A DNA stretch of 64,000 bases from assembly GCF_020447265.1 (NCBI RefSeq), contig NZ_JAJADR010000003.1:496001-560000 (forward strand). The letters are read 5' to 3'. The DNA is from Hymenobacter lucidus. Lineage in GTDB: Bacteria; Bacteroidota; Bacteroidia; Cytophagales; Hymenobacteraceae. The notes under the pieces were generated by a model. The model saw only the letters and a program-made list of their open reading frames with translations, did not search any database and had not been told where the DNA came from. Below are positions 42,653 to 50,812 of the stretch, in pieces. Numbering within the stretch: the first letter of the stretch is position 1; every line of letters starts with the position of its first letter. The translations under genes and the position numbers were made by a program.

Positions 42653-42841
42653 GCAGAGACGGTGTGAATGAAGCCAGAGATGCCGTTAACCATCACAGAG
42701 ACGGCGTGAACGAAGGCAGAGACGCCGTGAAGCAGCGCAGAAGCAACGTGAATGACCGTAGAGACGCCGTGAAGCATCGCAGGGACACTGTGAAGGACAG
42801 CAGAGAGGGCGGCAACGACGGCAGGGAGTGCGTAAACGACG
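42653..42841 (+). repeat. Tandem array of nine 21-bp repeats (array 1)
   Basis: Nine consecutive units of exactly 21 bases without spacers; consensus GCAGAGACGCCGTGAANGANS. Starts of units: 42653, 42674, 42695, 42716, 42737, 42758, 42779, 42800, 42821. The most conserved core is GAGACGNCGTGAA. It begins 37 bases after the terminator of the phosphohexomutase gene and ends 36 bases before the stop of the SDR gene. Since 21 is a multiple of 3, the array stays open in a plus-strand frame (heptads of the type RDAVKHR), but no start or expression signal supports a protein. A related array lies at 44898-45023. Confidence 0.85.
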
Positions 42842-42876
42842 CCCTCACTGCTTCTAAGGCCGTTGCTTGCTTAGCT

Positions 42877-43629
42877 TTACAGCATCATGCCGCCCGTGGC
42901 TTCGAGGCGCTGGCCGTTGAGCCACCGGGCGGCATCGGTGCAGAGGAAGGCCACGATGCCCCCGATGTCGTCGGGCTCGGCCACGCGGCCCAAGGCCGTA
43001 ATCTGGGCCACGTAGGCGCGGATTTCCGGCGTATCCGTCATGGCGCCGCCCCCGAATACGGCTCCGGGCGCTACCACATTGGCGGCAATGCCCCGGCTGC
43101 CCAGCTCTAGGGCTAGATAGCGGGTGAATACTTCCACCGCGCCTTTCATGCTGGCGTAGGCCGAGCTCCCGGCGAAGGCAACCCGCGTGGTACCGGAAGA
43201 AATATTGATAACCCGGCCACCGTCGCGCAGGAGCGGCAACGCCTGTTGCGTGAGGAAGTACACGCCCTTGAAGTGGATGTTGAGCATCTCGTCGAACTGC
43301 GCCTCGGTAGTCTCGGCAATAGGGGCCGTGAGGCTGGTGCCGGCGTTGTTGATCAGAAAGTCGAACCGGTCGGTGCCGAAGGTATCGGCGAGGGCCGTGG
43401 TAACTTGAGCGAAGAACGTAGCAAACGTGCTGATGTCGGCCGCGTTCAGTGGCAGGGCCACGGCGCGGCGGCCCAGGGCTTCGATTTCGGCTACCACCGC
43501 GGCGGCTTCGGCCTGCTGGCTGCGGTAGGTCAGGATAACGTCGATGCCCTGCTGGGCCAGCTTCAGGGCCATGTCTTTGCCCAAGCCCCGGCTGCCGCCG
43601 GTTACCAGGGCTATTTTGGAAGTACTCAT
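42877..43629 (-). CDS. SDR-family NAD(P)-dependent oxidoreductase
   Basis: 250-residue classical short-chain dehydrogenase. Cofactor motif TGGSRGLG near residue 10, NNAG near residue 94, catalytic Ser in NISSGTTR near residue 146, and YASMK (YxxxK) near residues 159-163. After the Rossmann beta2 there is YRSQQ, which fits NADP(H) preference. The C-terminal end GQRLEATGGMML is typical of the 3-oxoacyl-reductase-like group. The substrate is unknown. It is followed on the minus strand by tandem-array 1 and preceded by the AraC-type gene (93-base gap), which may control it. Confidence 0.92.
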   Translation of the reverse strand: MSTSKIALVTGGSRGLGKDMALKLAQQGIDVILTYRSQQAEAAAVVAEIEALGRRAVALPLNAADISTFATFFAQVTTALADTFGTDRFDFLINNAGTSLTAPIAETTEAQFDEMLNIHFKGVYFLTQQALPLLRDGGRVINISSGTTRVAFAGSSAYASMKGAVEVFTRYLALELGSRGIAANVVAPGAVFGGGAMTDTPEIRAYVAQITALGRVAEPDDIGGIVAFLCTDAARWLNGQRLEATGGMML

Positions 43630-43721
43630 AATCGGAGGTTTGTGGTGTTAATGGAACACGACAAAGGTCCCCCGCCCCGCCCCCGGCACTATTGTAGGCA
43701 CCAATCAGCTTCTTGTATAAA

Positions 43722-44666
43722 TCAATCTAACACGGCTTCCAGCGTGCGAAAAGCGCCGGGACTTACGGCAGCGTAGCGGCGGAAGAAGTGTGAGAAGTGT
43801 GCTACATCGACGAAGCCCAGGCAGTCGGCAATTTCCCAGAGCGTCCAGTCGGTGTCACGCAGCAGCACCTTGGCCTCCTGGGCCAGCCGCCCGCCAATGA
43901 GGTCGGAGGTGGTACGGCCGGTGCTGTCCTTGAGCACCTTGTTGAGGTGGTTGACGTGCACGGCCAAGTGGTCGGCAAAGTCCTTGGCCGTGCGCAGCTG
44001 CACGCGCTGCTGGGGGTTGGCCAGCGGAAACTGCCGCTCCAGCAGTTCCACGAAGCGCGAGGAAAGCCGGGCCGCCGCCGAGTGGGCCGGGTGCAACCTA
44101 GTTGACGGCTGCCGCTTCTGCCCCAGGTGCAACAGCTCCAGTACGTAGGCCCGCAGCAGGTCGTACTTATGGGCGTAATCGGAGGCTAACTCCTCGTGTA
44201 TCCGGGCAAACAGGGCGGCTACCTGCGCGGCTTCGGCTGGCGTGAGCTGAAATACGGGGTAGCCCTCGGCCCGGAACAGGGGCAGCTCGTCGGGGGCCAG
44301 ACCGCCGAGTACGGGCAGCAGGAACTCGGCGGTGAAGAAGCAGAAATGCCCCTGCTGCGTCTCGGCCGGCAGCCATTGAAACGGCACCTTGGGCGTCGAA
44401 AACACCAGGGCGTCGGGGGCAATATCGATGGTTTGGTCGGCGTATTCGGCGCGGCTGTGGCTACGCAGGAAGCTGATCTTGTAGAACGAGCGGCAGGCGT
44501 AGGGCGGGGCGGGCTGCGCGGGCGCCGATTCCCAGAGGTGGGCTATATCAAAGGCGTTGAAGTGGCCCACTTCGCGCTGAATGCCCGTGGGAAGCAGTGG
44601 GCCCAGGTCAAGGCCCAAGCAGGCAGTAAACTCCTGGTAGCTGGTGCTGAGGGCGGCGGTTGTCAT
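43722..44666 (-). CDS. AraC-family transcriptional regulator
   Basis: 314 residues from the ATG at 44666 (MTTAALSTSYQEF); the open frame further upstream to 44801 runs into the nested palindrome and is not real. The N-terminal half is a cupin-like sensing domain (about 35-150; CRSFYKISFLRSHSRAEYADQTIDI). The C-terminal DNA-binding domain (about 205-310) has two helix-turn-helix motifs: DFADHLAVHVNHLNKVLKDSTG and WTLWEIADCLGFVDVAHFSHFFRRYAAVSPGAFR. Likely activator of the adjacent SDR gene. Both flanking intergenic regions hold 21-bp tandem arrays, which might be binding sites; this is speculative. Confidence 0.9.
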   Translation of the reverse strand: MTTAALSTSYQEFTACLGLDLGPLLPTGIQREVGHFNAFDIAHLWESAPAQPAPPYACRSFYKISFLRSHSRAEYADQTIDIAPDALVFSTPKVPFQWLPAETQQGHFCFFTAEFLLPVLGGLAPDELPLFRAEGYPVFQLTPAEAAQVAALFARIHEELASDYAHKYDLLRAYVLELLHLGQKRQPSTRLHPAHSAAARLSSRFVELLERQFPLANPQQRVQLRTAKDFADHLAVHVNHLNKVLKDSTGRTTSDLIGGRLAQEAKVLLRDTDWTLWEIADCLGFVDVAHFSHFFRRYAAVSPGAFRTLEAVLD

Positions 44667-44768
44667 AGCTGGGCAGTGCTTGTAGGATTCAAAGCACTGC
44701 AACCCACCCGGGAGTAGAAAGTTTGCCGCCTCCCACTCTACACCGGTACTGCCAGCCCCCTGCCGCCC

Positions 44769-44877
44769 AGAACGATGTAGAGACGCATACTTGCGTCTCA
44801 ATCATTGCTGAGGTTGTTACGGCGCGCTGCGTCATCGTTCAACGAGGAGACGCAAGTATGCGTCTCTACATCGTTCT
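44769..44877. repeat. Nested palindrome (109 bp, 31-bp perfect terminal inverted repeats)
   Basis: Perfect 31-base inverted repeats at 44769-44799 and 44847-44877, 47 bases apart. Each arm contains its own palindrome GAGACGCA-TACT-TGCGTCTC, so the element can fold as a cruciform or cloverleaf. The interior has a further copy of the arm word CATCGTT (44833-44839). There is no reading frame of note. The design is that of a REPIN-like or miniature non-autonomous mobile repeat; no transposase is in the window. It lies between the AraC-type gene and array 2. Confidence 0.88.
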
Positions 44878-44897
44878 CCGACTCACCCAAACAGCTT

Positions 44898-45023
44898 CTA
44901 AGCGGTGTGAATGATGTTCTAAGCAGCGTGAAGCATCTCCTAAGCACTGAGGATGATCTGCGAAGCGGTAACAACGACTCACTAAGCACCGTGCATGATG
45001 TTCTAAGCGGTGTGAATGACCTC
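44898..45023 (+). repeat. Tandem array of six 21-bp repeats (array 2)
   Basis: Six units of exactly 21 bases (starts 44898, 44919, 44940, 44961, 44982, 45003) and a partial seventh; consensus CTAAGCRGTGTGAATGATSTT. The core GGTGTGAATGA is identical to unit 1 of array 1, and the period is the same, so the arrays share origin. It lies 20 bases from the nested palindrome. Between genes only; a plus-strand frame with heptads like LLSGVND is probably fortuitous. Confidence 0.82.
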
Positions 45024-45043
45024 CTAAGTACTTCCCATATCAC

Positions 45044-45074
45044 AGGAGCCCGGCAACGACGTTGCCGGGCTCCT
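45044..45074. terminator. Terminator of the outer-membrane protein gene
   Basis: Perfect 14-base arms (AGGAGCCCGGCAAC / GTTGCCGGGCTCCT) with a 3-base loop, 27 bases past the stop at 45102; on the plus strand followed by TTCTTTCT, on the minus strand by GTGATATGG. Confidence 0.75.
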
Positions 45075-45101
45075 TTCTTTCTACAGACTGAATAGCCCGG
45101 T

Positions 45102-46172
45102 CTAAAACACGAAGTTGAACGAGGCCTGGCCCAGAATACCGCGCAGGTCGCGGCTGCGGCTGTCGAGGGGCACGAAGTAGCTGGCTTTGGTATCGAGCAG
45201 AATGTGGCGCGTCTTGACCAGCTCCACGCCCAGGCCCAGGTTCAGGTTCGGGATAAACTGGTTTTCCTCGTCGTTATTCCGGTTCAGAATAAAGCCGCCC
45301 ACCTGGTAGCTGGTGTAGAGGTTCATGAATTTGCGGCGGCCCCGGCCGAAGTTGCGCGGGTAAAAGTCCTGACCGAAGTTGATGACGAACAGCTCATTCA
45401 CAAATTCGCCGTCGGTGGTGTTCTTCGTCACGGGCTTATACACGCCCAGGTTGAAGTAGCTCTTGCCGCGGGTAAACAGGTATTTGATGGCGTAGCCCTG
45501 GTAGGCCGAAGCGGTACGGTCGGCCGCCGGGTTGTCGAGGCGTAGGTAGCTGTACTCTACGCCGGGCATATTCACGAAGCTGACCTTGCGGTTGCCCGTC
45601 GGAAAGGTTACCTCATCGTAGAGGCGCAACGACACGTAGGCCTGCCCCTGGTGGCTCACGATGCTTTGCTGGCGCTGGCGCAGCCGCCGCAGGCTGCTTT
45701 CGTGGCGCTCCACGTCATCGAGCAGCTTCTGGCGCTCGGAGGCTTCGAGGCGGGTATTGCGCAGCTCCTTTTCCAGCCGGTCTTTGTCGGCGGCTTCGGT
45801 CTGCTCCTCGGCTTGCAGCTCCTGCAGGCGCGAAGTCAGGTTGTGGGCGTTGAGGTTGTTTTCCAGCACGAAGCCCAGCTCGGCGGCCAGCGAGTCGAGG
45901 CGGGGCAGGTAGCGCGTGGGCAGGGCAAATTCGGCCGTGAGCTGGTCGGGCGTTTCCTCCTGCTTCTGCACCCGCACTGCCCGCTGGGTAATAAAGGCTT
46001 TCAGCGAAGTGCGGGCCTCCGCAAATTTGGTGACGCCTACCGTCAGGCGCTTCTGGGTTTCAAACAGCTCCTGGTCGTCGCCCGATTGGGCCTGGGCGGC
46101 CAGCCCACACAAACTCAGAAACAAAGCAGCGGCCGTCTGGCGGCACAACAGGAATTTAGGCAACAGATGCAT
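45102..46172 (-). CDS. Putative outer-membrane protein with coiled coil and barrel-like domain
   Basis: 356 residues. Signal peptide ends near GLAAQAQ. Residues about 30-180 are helical and highly charged (LTSRLQELQAEEQTEAADKDRLEKELRNTRLEA in outline) and should form a coiled coil; residues about 185-356 alternate strands with aromatic girdles (QAYVSLRLYDEV, FVNMPGVEYSYLRLD, SYFNLGVYKPVT, ASFNFVF), ending in Phe as in outer-membrane barrels. The family was not recognised. Coiled-coil plus barrel suggests an envelope-spanning or trimeric protein, an inference only. Confidence 0.7.
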   Translation of the reverse strand: MHLLPKFLLCRQTAAALFLSLCGLAAQAQSGDDQELFETQKRLTVGVTKFAEARTSLKAFITQRAVRVQKQEETPDQLTAEFALPTRYLPRLDSLAAELGFVLENNLNAHNLTSRLQELQAEEQTEAADKDRLEKELRNTRLEASERQKLLDDVERHESSLRRLRQRQQSIVSHQGQAYVSLRLYDEVTFPTGNRKVSFVNMPGVEYSYLRLDNPAADRTASAYQGYAIKYLFTRGKSYFNLGVYKPVTKNTTDGEFVNELFVINFGQDFYPRNFGRGRRKFMNLYTSYQVGGFILNRNNDEENQFIPNLNLGLGVELVKTRHILLDTKASYFVPLDSRSRDLRGILGQASFNFVF

Positions 46173-46521
46173 AGAACTCGTCCTTTGGATTCAACCTACC
46201 AATCAGCGGTAAGCCGGGGCAAGTTGCGCCTTATTCAGCAAGCACTATATAAAAACGGCCAACAAAAAGACGCTTTTACGGACTTTTTAAGCCAAACACA
46301 ACTTGCATCACTCATCTGAATTTCAGATACATACAAATACAAAATCAGACTCTACTAATTTTAAAAACAGCTGCAATTAGCAAACCCACAGCTATGGTAA
46401 TGGTGCAATGGCAACCGTCCGAACACGGTTTTATATAATATTTTTACTATATTAAATAGTGCGGCGGCGTTGTGAGTTGATTTCAGGATGCAGGCGGCAC
46501 CCCACTTAACCCCATTGTCCT
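46173..46521. other. AT-rich divergent intergenic region
   Basis: About 350 bases between two divergent genes, with AT-rich runs near 46320-46370 and 46430-46460. Promoters for both genes should be here, but I see no good TAnnTTTG match. No gene. Confidence 0.4.
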
Positions 46522-47007
46522 ATGAAACGCACCTGCTGCCTACTCCTGCTACTCGTTTGCGCCTGCTCGGCGACGGTGGCCCAAAAGACGGCCGGCAAGA
46601 TGCCCGCCAACGCCGAAAAAACGAAAGCCGAGCTGATCCAGCTCGACCGGGACTGGGGCGCCGCCACGGTAACCAACGACCTGGATTTCGTGAAGAGCCT
46701 CGTAGCCGATGACTGCCTCTTTACCGAAGCCGACGGCATGGTAGCCACTAAAGCCGAGATGATTAAGGACATGGAATCGGGCAAGTCCAAGACGGCCTCC
46801 AACCAGCCCACCGAATATAACGTGCGCCTCTACGGTCCCGATATGGCCGTAATTCGGCATAACATCACGACCACCGGCACCGAAAACGGCAAGGACGTCA
46901 GTGGGGAATATCGGCGCATGCACGTGCTGGTGCGCCGCGAGGGCCGCTGGGTCGTTGTCGACAGCCAGTCGGTGCGCGTGGGGCCAGTGGCCGTAGCCAC
47001 CAAATAG
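46522..47007 (+). CDS. Secreted NTF2-like (DUF4440/SnoaL-type) protein
   Basis: 161 residues. Signal peptide MKRTCCLLLLLVCACSATVAQ; a lipobox VCAC is also possible. The domain has the DUF4440 pattern: LIQLDRDWGAATVTNDLDFVKSLVADDCLFTEADG, then MIKDMESGKSK, LYGPDMAVIRHNITTTGT and MHVLVRREGRWVVVDSQSVRV. The cone-like fold serves as an enzyme or binding domain; the substrate is unknown. Periplasmic location is predicted. Convergent with the UbiB-like gene. Confidence 0.85.
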   Translation: MKRTCCLLLLLVCACSATVAQKTAGKMPANAEKTKAELIQLDRDWGAATVTNDLDFVKSLVADDCLFTEADGMVATKAEMIKDMESGKSKTASNQPTEYNVRLYGPDMAVIRHNITTTGTENGKDVSGEYRRMHVLVRREGRWVVVDSQSVRVGPVAVATK

Positions 47008-47058
47008 TAGCCGTTTCCGGCAAGGCCGCGGCGGAAGTAGCGGGGCAAAACGGCTTGG

Positions 47059-48741
47059 TTATTCCCGCCGCGTGCGGGTACCCAGAATCAGAAGAATCAG
47101 GAACAGGAAGCCGGTGATACCCAGGCTCCACCAAGTGATAAGCGGAATACCGTGCGCATAGCGCATTTCCGGCGAGTAGCGGCCCAGCAAACTTAAACCC
47201 GAAAACAGCAGAAACGCCACCGCAATCAGGGCAATAATGGTGCGCGACACGAGCTGGTCGGCGGTGCGCATCAGGGCCTGGTAGCCGCTCAGCTCCACTT
47301 TCAGGCGCAGGTCGCCGCGCGAGACTTTGCGCATAATCTGGCGCACATCGGCGGGCAGGGTCTGAATGAGGGCCAGCAGCTGGGTGCCGGTGTACTGGGC
47401 CTCGCTCATGATATTTTCGGGCGAATACTGCTCGGCAATAATCTTGGCGCCGTAGGGCCGCACAAACTCGAAGGTGTTGAAGTTGGGGTGCAGCACCTTG
47501 CCAATGCCCTCCAGAATCACCAGAGCCCGCAGAATCAGGAATACCGCGCCGGGCACCTGCAGCTTGTAGTCGTAGATGATGGTTTGGAGTTGGTCGGCCA
47601 GGTCGCTCATGCTCATCTCCTTCACGTCGAGCATGGCAAAATCCTCAATCAGGTTGCTGAGGTCGGCTTCGAAGGTGCGCATATCCGGAATGTCGGCCGT
47701 GAGGGCTAGCCGCCGGAAGTTCAGGGCCATGCTGCGCGCATCCTGCCGGGCCATGCCGATAAAGACGCCCGCAAAGGCATATTTCTGCTGCTTGGTGAGC
47801 TTGCCCACCATCCCGAAGTCGATGAGCACCAGCGTGCCGTCGGGGCGCACCAGCACGTTGCCTGGGTGCGGGTCGGCGTGGAAGATGCCAAACTCGAATA
47901 TCTGGGTCAGGTAGATATCCATGCCGGTTTCGGCCACCTTCTCCGGGCTTAGCCCCCACTCCAGCAGTTGCCGCTTGTCGGTAATCTTGCAGCCGCTGAC
48001 GAACTCGATAACCAGGATTTTGGCCGTGGACAGCTCCCGGTAAGGCTTCGGGATGGAAAACGTTTCGTACGCCTCGTAGAGCTTGCGAAACTGCTCCATG
48101 CTGCGGGCCTCGGAGGTGTAGTCGAGCTCCTTCATCATGCTCCGCTCGAAGGCATCCACAATGTCCTGCGGGTTGCTCAGGCCGTGGTTGCGCAGAAAGC
48201 CGGCCGTGAGGCGCACCAGCTCGTGCAGCAAGCTCAGGTCGGTGCGTACTTTTTCCTGCACGTCGGGGCGCTGCACCTTCACCACTACGTCTTCGCCCGT
48301 GAGCAGCCGCGCCCGATGCACCTGCCCGATGCTGGCCGAGCCCAGTGGCTTTTCCTCAAACTCGCTGAACACCTCCGCAATGGGCTGGCCCAACTCCCGC
48401 TCGATTATCTGGCGGGCCACCTGCACGTCGAAGGGCGGCACGTCGCTCTGCAGCTTCTGAAACTCGTCAATCAGGGCCTCAGGCAACAGGTCAGGCCGGT
48501 TGCTCATAGCCTGAGCCAGCTTGATAAAGGTGGGGCCAAGCTCCTCAATCACCATCCGGACCCGCTCCCAGCGGCTGGTTTCAAACACCGGCCGCTCGGC
48601 GTGCTGCCACGATAAGCGGCGCTTCTGGGTAACGAGGCGGCGCAGGGCCGTGCTGGTCACCACATCCTCAAACCCGTAGCGCACTAGCACCTCCACTACC
48701 TGCCGGATGCGGCCCAGATTGGAAATCGTGTTTTTGAACAT
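47059..48741 (-). CDS. UbiB/AarF (ABC1) family atypical kinase
   Basis: 560 residues from the ATG at 48741 (MFKNTISNLGRIRQ); the open frame upstream lacks conservation. The ABC1 kinase-like core shows the N-terminal helix motif GPTFIKLAQAMSNRPDLLP, the Ala-rich-type loop GSASIGQVHRARL, VVKVQRPDV (lysine), the HADPHPGNVLV catalytic motif and LIDFGMVGKL (metal site). The first motif reads KLAQ where the family usually has K-x-G-Q. Two membrane helices at the C-terminus (about 500-555). In other bacteria UbiB supports ubiquinone synthesis or lipid handling; this group uses menaquinone, so the role here is uncertain. Confidence 0.9.
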   Translation of the reverse strand: MFKNTISNLGRIRQVVEVLVRYGFEDVVTSTALRRLVTQKRRLSWQHAERPVFETSRWERVRMVIEELGPTFIKLAQAMSNRPDLLPEALIDEFQKLQSDVPPFDVQVARQIIERELGQPIAEVFSEFEEKPLGSASIGQVHRARLLTGEDVVVKVQRPDVQEKVRTDLSLLHELVRLTAGFLRNHGLSNPQDIVDAFERSMMKELDYTSEARSMEQFRKLYEAYETFSIPKPYRELSTAKILVIEFVSGCKITDKRQLLEWGLSPEKVAETGMDIYLTQIFEFGIFHADPHPGNVLVRPDGTLVLIDFGMVGKLTKQQKYAFAGVFIGMARQDARSMALNFRRLALTADIPDMRTFEADLSNLIEDFAMLDVKEMSMSDLADQLQTIIYDYKLQVPGAVFLILRALVILEGIGKVLHPNFNTFEFVRPYGAKIIAEQYSPENIMSEAQYTGTQLLALIQTLPADVRQIMRKVSRGDLRLKVELSGYQALMRTADQLVSRTIIALIAVAFLLFSGLSLLGRYSPEMRYAHGIPLITWWSLGITGFLFLILLILGTRTRRE

Positions 48742-48818
48742 GCGGTGGCGGTGGGGAAAGGACAGGTTTGGAAATGCAAAATAAGCGCTGCACCTCAGCA
48801 ATGCCCGCCGTAGCACAA

Positions 48819-48855
48819 AAAAGCCAGCGCCCCGCTAACGTGGACGCTGGCTTTT
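48819..48855 (-). terminator. Terminator of the phasin-like gene
   Basis: Arms AAAAGCCAGCG..CC / GG..CGCTGGCTTTT with one mismatch and a loop of about 9, 20 bases past the stop at 48875; T-tract on both strands. Confidence 0.75.
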
Positions 48856-48874
48856 CCGGAAAAACAAAGCTGAA

Positions 48875-49408
48875 TTAAGCAGCCGACGTGTCGGTGCCGC
48901 CAGCCGGAGCGGCAGGCGTAGCCTTCTTGGCGGCCGGCTTACTGGCCGACGACGATTTGGCGGCACCCGCTTTGGCGGCGGCCGATTTCTGGGCGGTGCC
49001 GGCGGCGCTGCTTACTTTATCGGCGGCTTTCTTGGTAGCACCGGCGGCTTTGGCCGTGGCGCTCGAAGCAGGCTTGGCGGCCGGCTTGGCGCTGCTTTTG
49101 GCCGACGAAGCCGTGGCGGCCGACGACTTAGAGCCACCTTTTACACTGCGCTTCAGCTCTTCCACATCAGAGTTTGAGGCTACGCCCACGCTCTTCATGA
49201 GCTTGGAGGCAATGCTGCTGAACTGCTGCTCGAGCTCCTTACGCTTGGTTTCGGAGTTCTTTTTCAAGTCGTCCATGATTTTCTTCCCCTCCTGCTCCGA
49301 CAGCTTGCTCTCTTTTACCAGGGCGTCGATGGTGGTTTGCACCCGGTCACTGGTCAGCGACACGAAGCCGACACCGGCATTGATGAATTTCTTAAATAAA
49401 TCTTCCAT
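48875..49408 (-). CDS. Phasin-like protein with histone H1-like Ala/Lys/Ser tail
   Basis: 177 residues. Residues 1-90 are helical and match the phasin/PHA-granule-associated family (MEDLFKKFINAGVGFVSLTSDRVQTTIDALVKE, KLSEQEGKKIMDDLKKNSETKRKELEQQFSS), with a heptad pattern. Residues about 95-177 are a low-complexity tail of Ala, Lys, Ser and Pro (SAKSSAKPAAKPASS, AKAAGATKKAADKVSSAA) like that of PhaF/histone H1, which can bind DNA. No PHA synthase is in the window, so granule association is unproven; the protein may instead be a stress-related coiled-coil protein. Strong terminator downstream. Confidence 0.78.
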   Translation of the reverse strand: MEDLFKKFINAGVGFVSLTSDRVQTTIDALVKESKLSEQEGKKIMDDLKKNSETKRKELEQQFSSIASKLMKSVGVASNSDVEELKRSVKGGSKSSAATASSAKSSAKPAAKPASSATAKAAGATKKAADKVSSAAGTAQKSAAAKAGAAKSSSASKPAAKKATPAAPAGGTDTSAA

Positions 49409-49640
49409 GGTGCGAAACGGTTAAAAAGAGTTGAGGTGAATGGGAAAAACAACGCTAAAATCTCGTCAGGCAGGAAAAGTAGTATGCAAGCCGACTATTT
49501 TCGACAAACCTACAAAAACATAGCTATATAGTTGGTGGTGAGGAGAAATATTTTCCCGCCGCTCGTTCATACAGGCTATTTCTGTGGTTTATTGAGGTCA
49601 AAAGCAAGATGCTCTATGGCCGGCAGAATACTTCTGCACC

Positions 49641-50630
49641 TTAGAGCCGGGCCCGTAGCCGAGACGCGGAATTTACTTTGGCAGCAGGCCGGCGCACATC
49701 CCGCAGGAGTTGAGCCGCCGCTTCCTGCGCCGCCCAGATGCTGTGGGTGAAGGCCGCCGCTTTGTCCAGCGCTTCGCGGGCTTCGGGCAGTAAGCGCCAG
49801 AACAGATGCCACCAGTGCACGAGCCCCGAAAAGGCCTGCAGCGTTACCGGCACACCCGCTTTTTTGGCTTTGACCGCAAATTTCACCACGTCGTCGTAGA
49901 GCACTTCCGCGTCGGAGGTTTGCAGCAGCAGCGGCGGCAAATCGTGCAGATCGGCTTGCACCGGCGACACGAGCGGGGCCGTCAGGGGCATTTCGGCGGC
50001 GTAGAGGCCGCCCCAGCCCCGGATGGCTAGGGCTTCGAGCAGTTGAAGTTCCTCATCGGCTACGCGCCGGATGGTGCCGGTGGGCAGCACCAGATCGGAC
50101 CAAGGCGAGAGGCCAATGGCGGCAGCAGGCAGCGGCTCCTTCCCGTCGCGCAGGGCTACCAGCAGAGCCAGCACCAAGCCGCCCCCGGCCGAGTCGCCGG
50201 CCAGGATGATGTCGTGGGGGTGGTAGCCTTCGCGCAACAGCCAGCGGTAAGCCAGCAGCGCATCATCGAGGGCGGCCGGGAAGGGAAAGTCGGGAGCTTT
50301 GCGGTAGTCGACGGCCAGGGCGTGCATGCCGCAGCGCTGGGCCAGCGTGCCCACCAGGCTGCGGTGGGTGTTGAGGGAGCCCAGCACGTAGCCGCCCCCA
50401 TGCAGATACAGCAGCACCCGGCGCGGATTGGCTTTTTCGGGGCGAATCCATTCGGCGGCCATGCCTTCGAGCCGGATGCTTTCTAGGTGGACGCCCCAAG
50501 GCAAAAACTGGAACAGGCTGCCGACTTCCAGCGTGAGGCGCATGGCCGCAATGCTGGGCTGGCGGCGGGCCAGTGGCGCAGTGGCGGCTGTCAGGAATTG
50601 TTTGAGGAGCAAATGCTGGGGGGAAGGCAT
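49641..50630 (-). CDS. Alpha/beta hydrolase of the hormone-sensitive-lipase type (esterase)
   Basis: 329 residues from the ATG at 50630 (MPSPQHLLLKQFL); the upstream frame to 50732 is unlikely. Oxyanion-hole motif YLHGGGYVLG near residue 78, nucleophile motif GDSAGGG near residue 150, acidic residue in QTSDAEVLYDD near residue 250 and His in FSGLVHWWHL near residue 280: a complete HSL-type catalytic set. Cytoplasmic, no leader. The substrate is likely a small ester. Not in an evident operon; 182 bases from the acyltransferase gene. Confidence 0.88.
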   Translation of the reverse strand: MPSPQHLLLKQFLTAATAPLARRQPSIAAMRLTLEVGSLFQFLPWGVHLESIRLEGMAAEWIRPEKANPRRVLLYLHGGGYVLGSLNTHRSLVGTLAQRCGMHALAVDYRKAPDFPFPAALDDALLAYRWLLREGYHPHDIILAGDSAGGGLVLALLVALRDGKEPLPAAAIGLSPWSDLVLPTGTIRRVADEELQLLEALAIRGWGGLYAAEMPLTAPLVSPVQADLHDLPPLLLQTSDAEVLYDDVVKFAVKAKKAGVPVTLQAFSGLVHWWHLFWRLLPEAREALDKAAAFTHSIWAAQEAAAQLLRDVRRPAAKVNSASRLRARL

Positions 50631-50812
50631 TTGATGGCGGGAATGAGGAGCTGGGAAATAGAAGCGGGACGGAACCGCGCCGGCGGGCGTAGTATTCTGG
50701 CAGGCACAAACGCAGCTAAAGCCGCGGCACACTGGTAAGTTATTGTCTTTTACTGACTGAGCCAGAACAGGTTTCGGGAATCGTGCCCGATTTATACTTT
50801 ATAGCTTTTGCG

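Noticed and set aside
42653-42841. CRISPR array
   Set aside because: The 21-bp units are directly adjacent without spacers, and no cas gene is present; it is a tandem repeat.
44805-45095. Small protein encoded by array 2
   Set aside because: Its start lies inside the nested palindrome and its body is only the repeat; no sign of a real gene.
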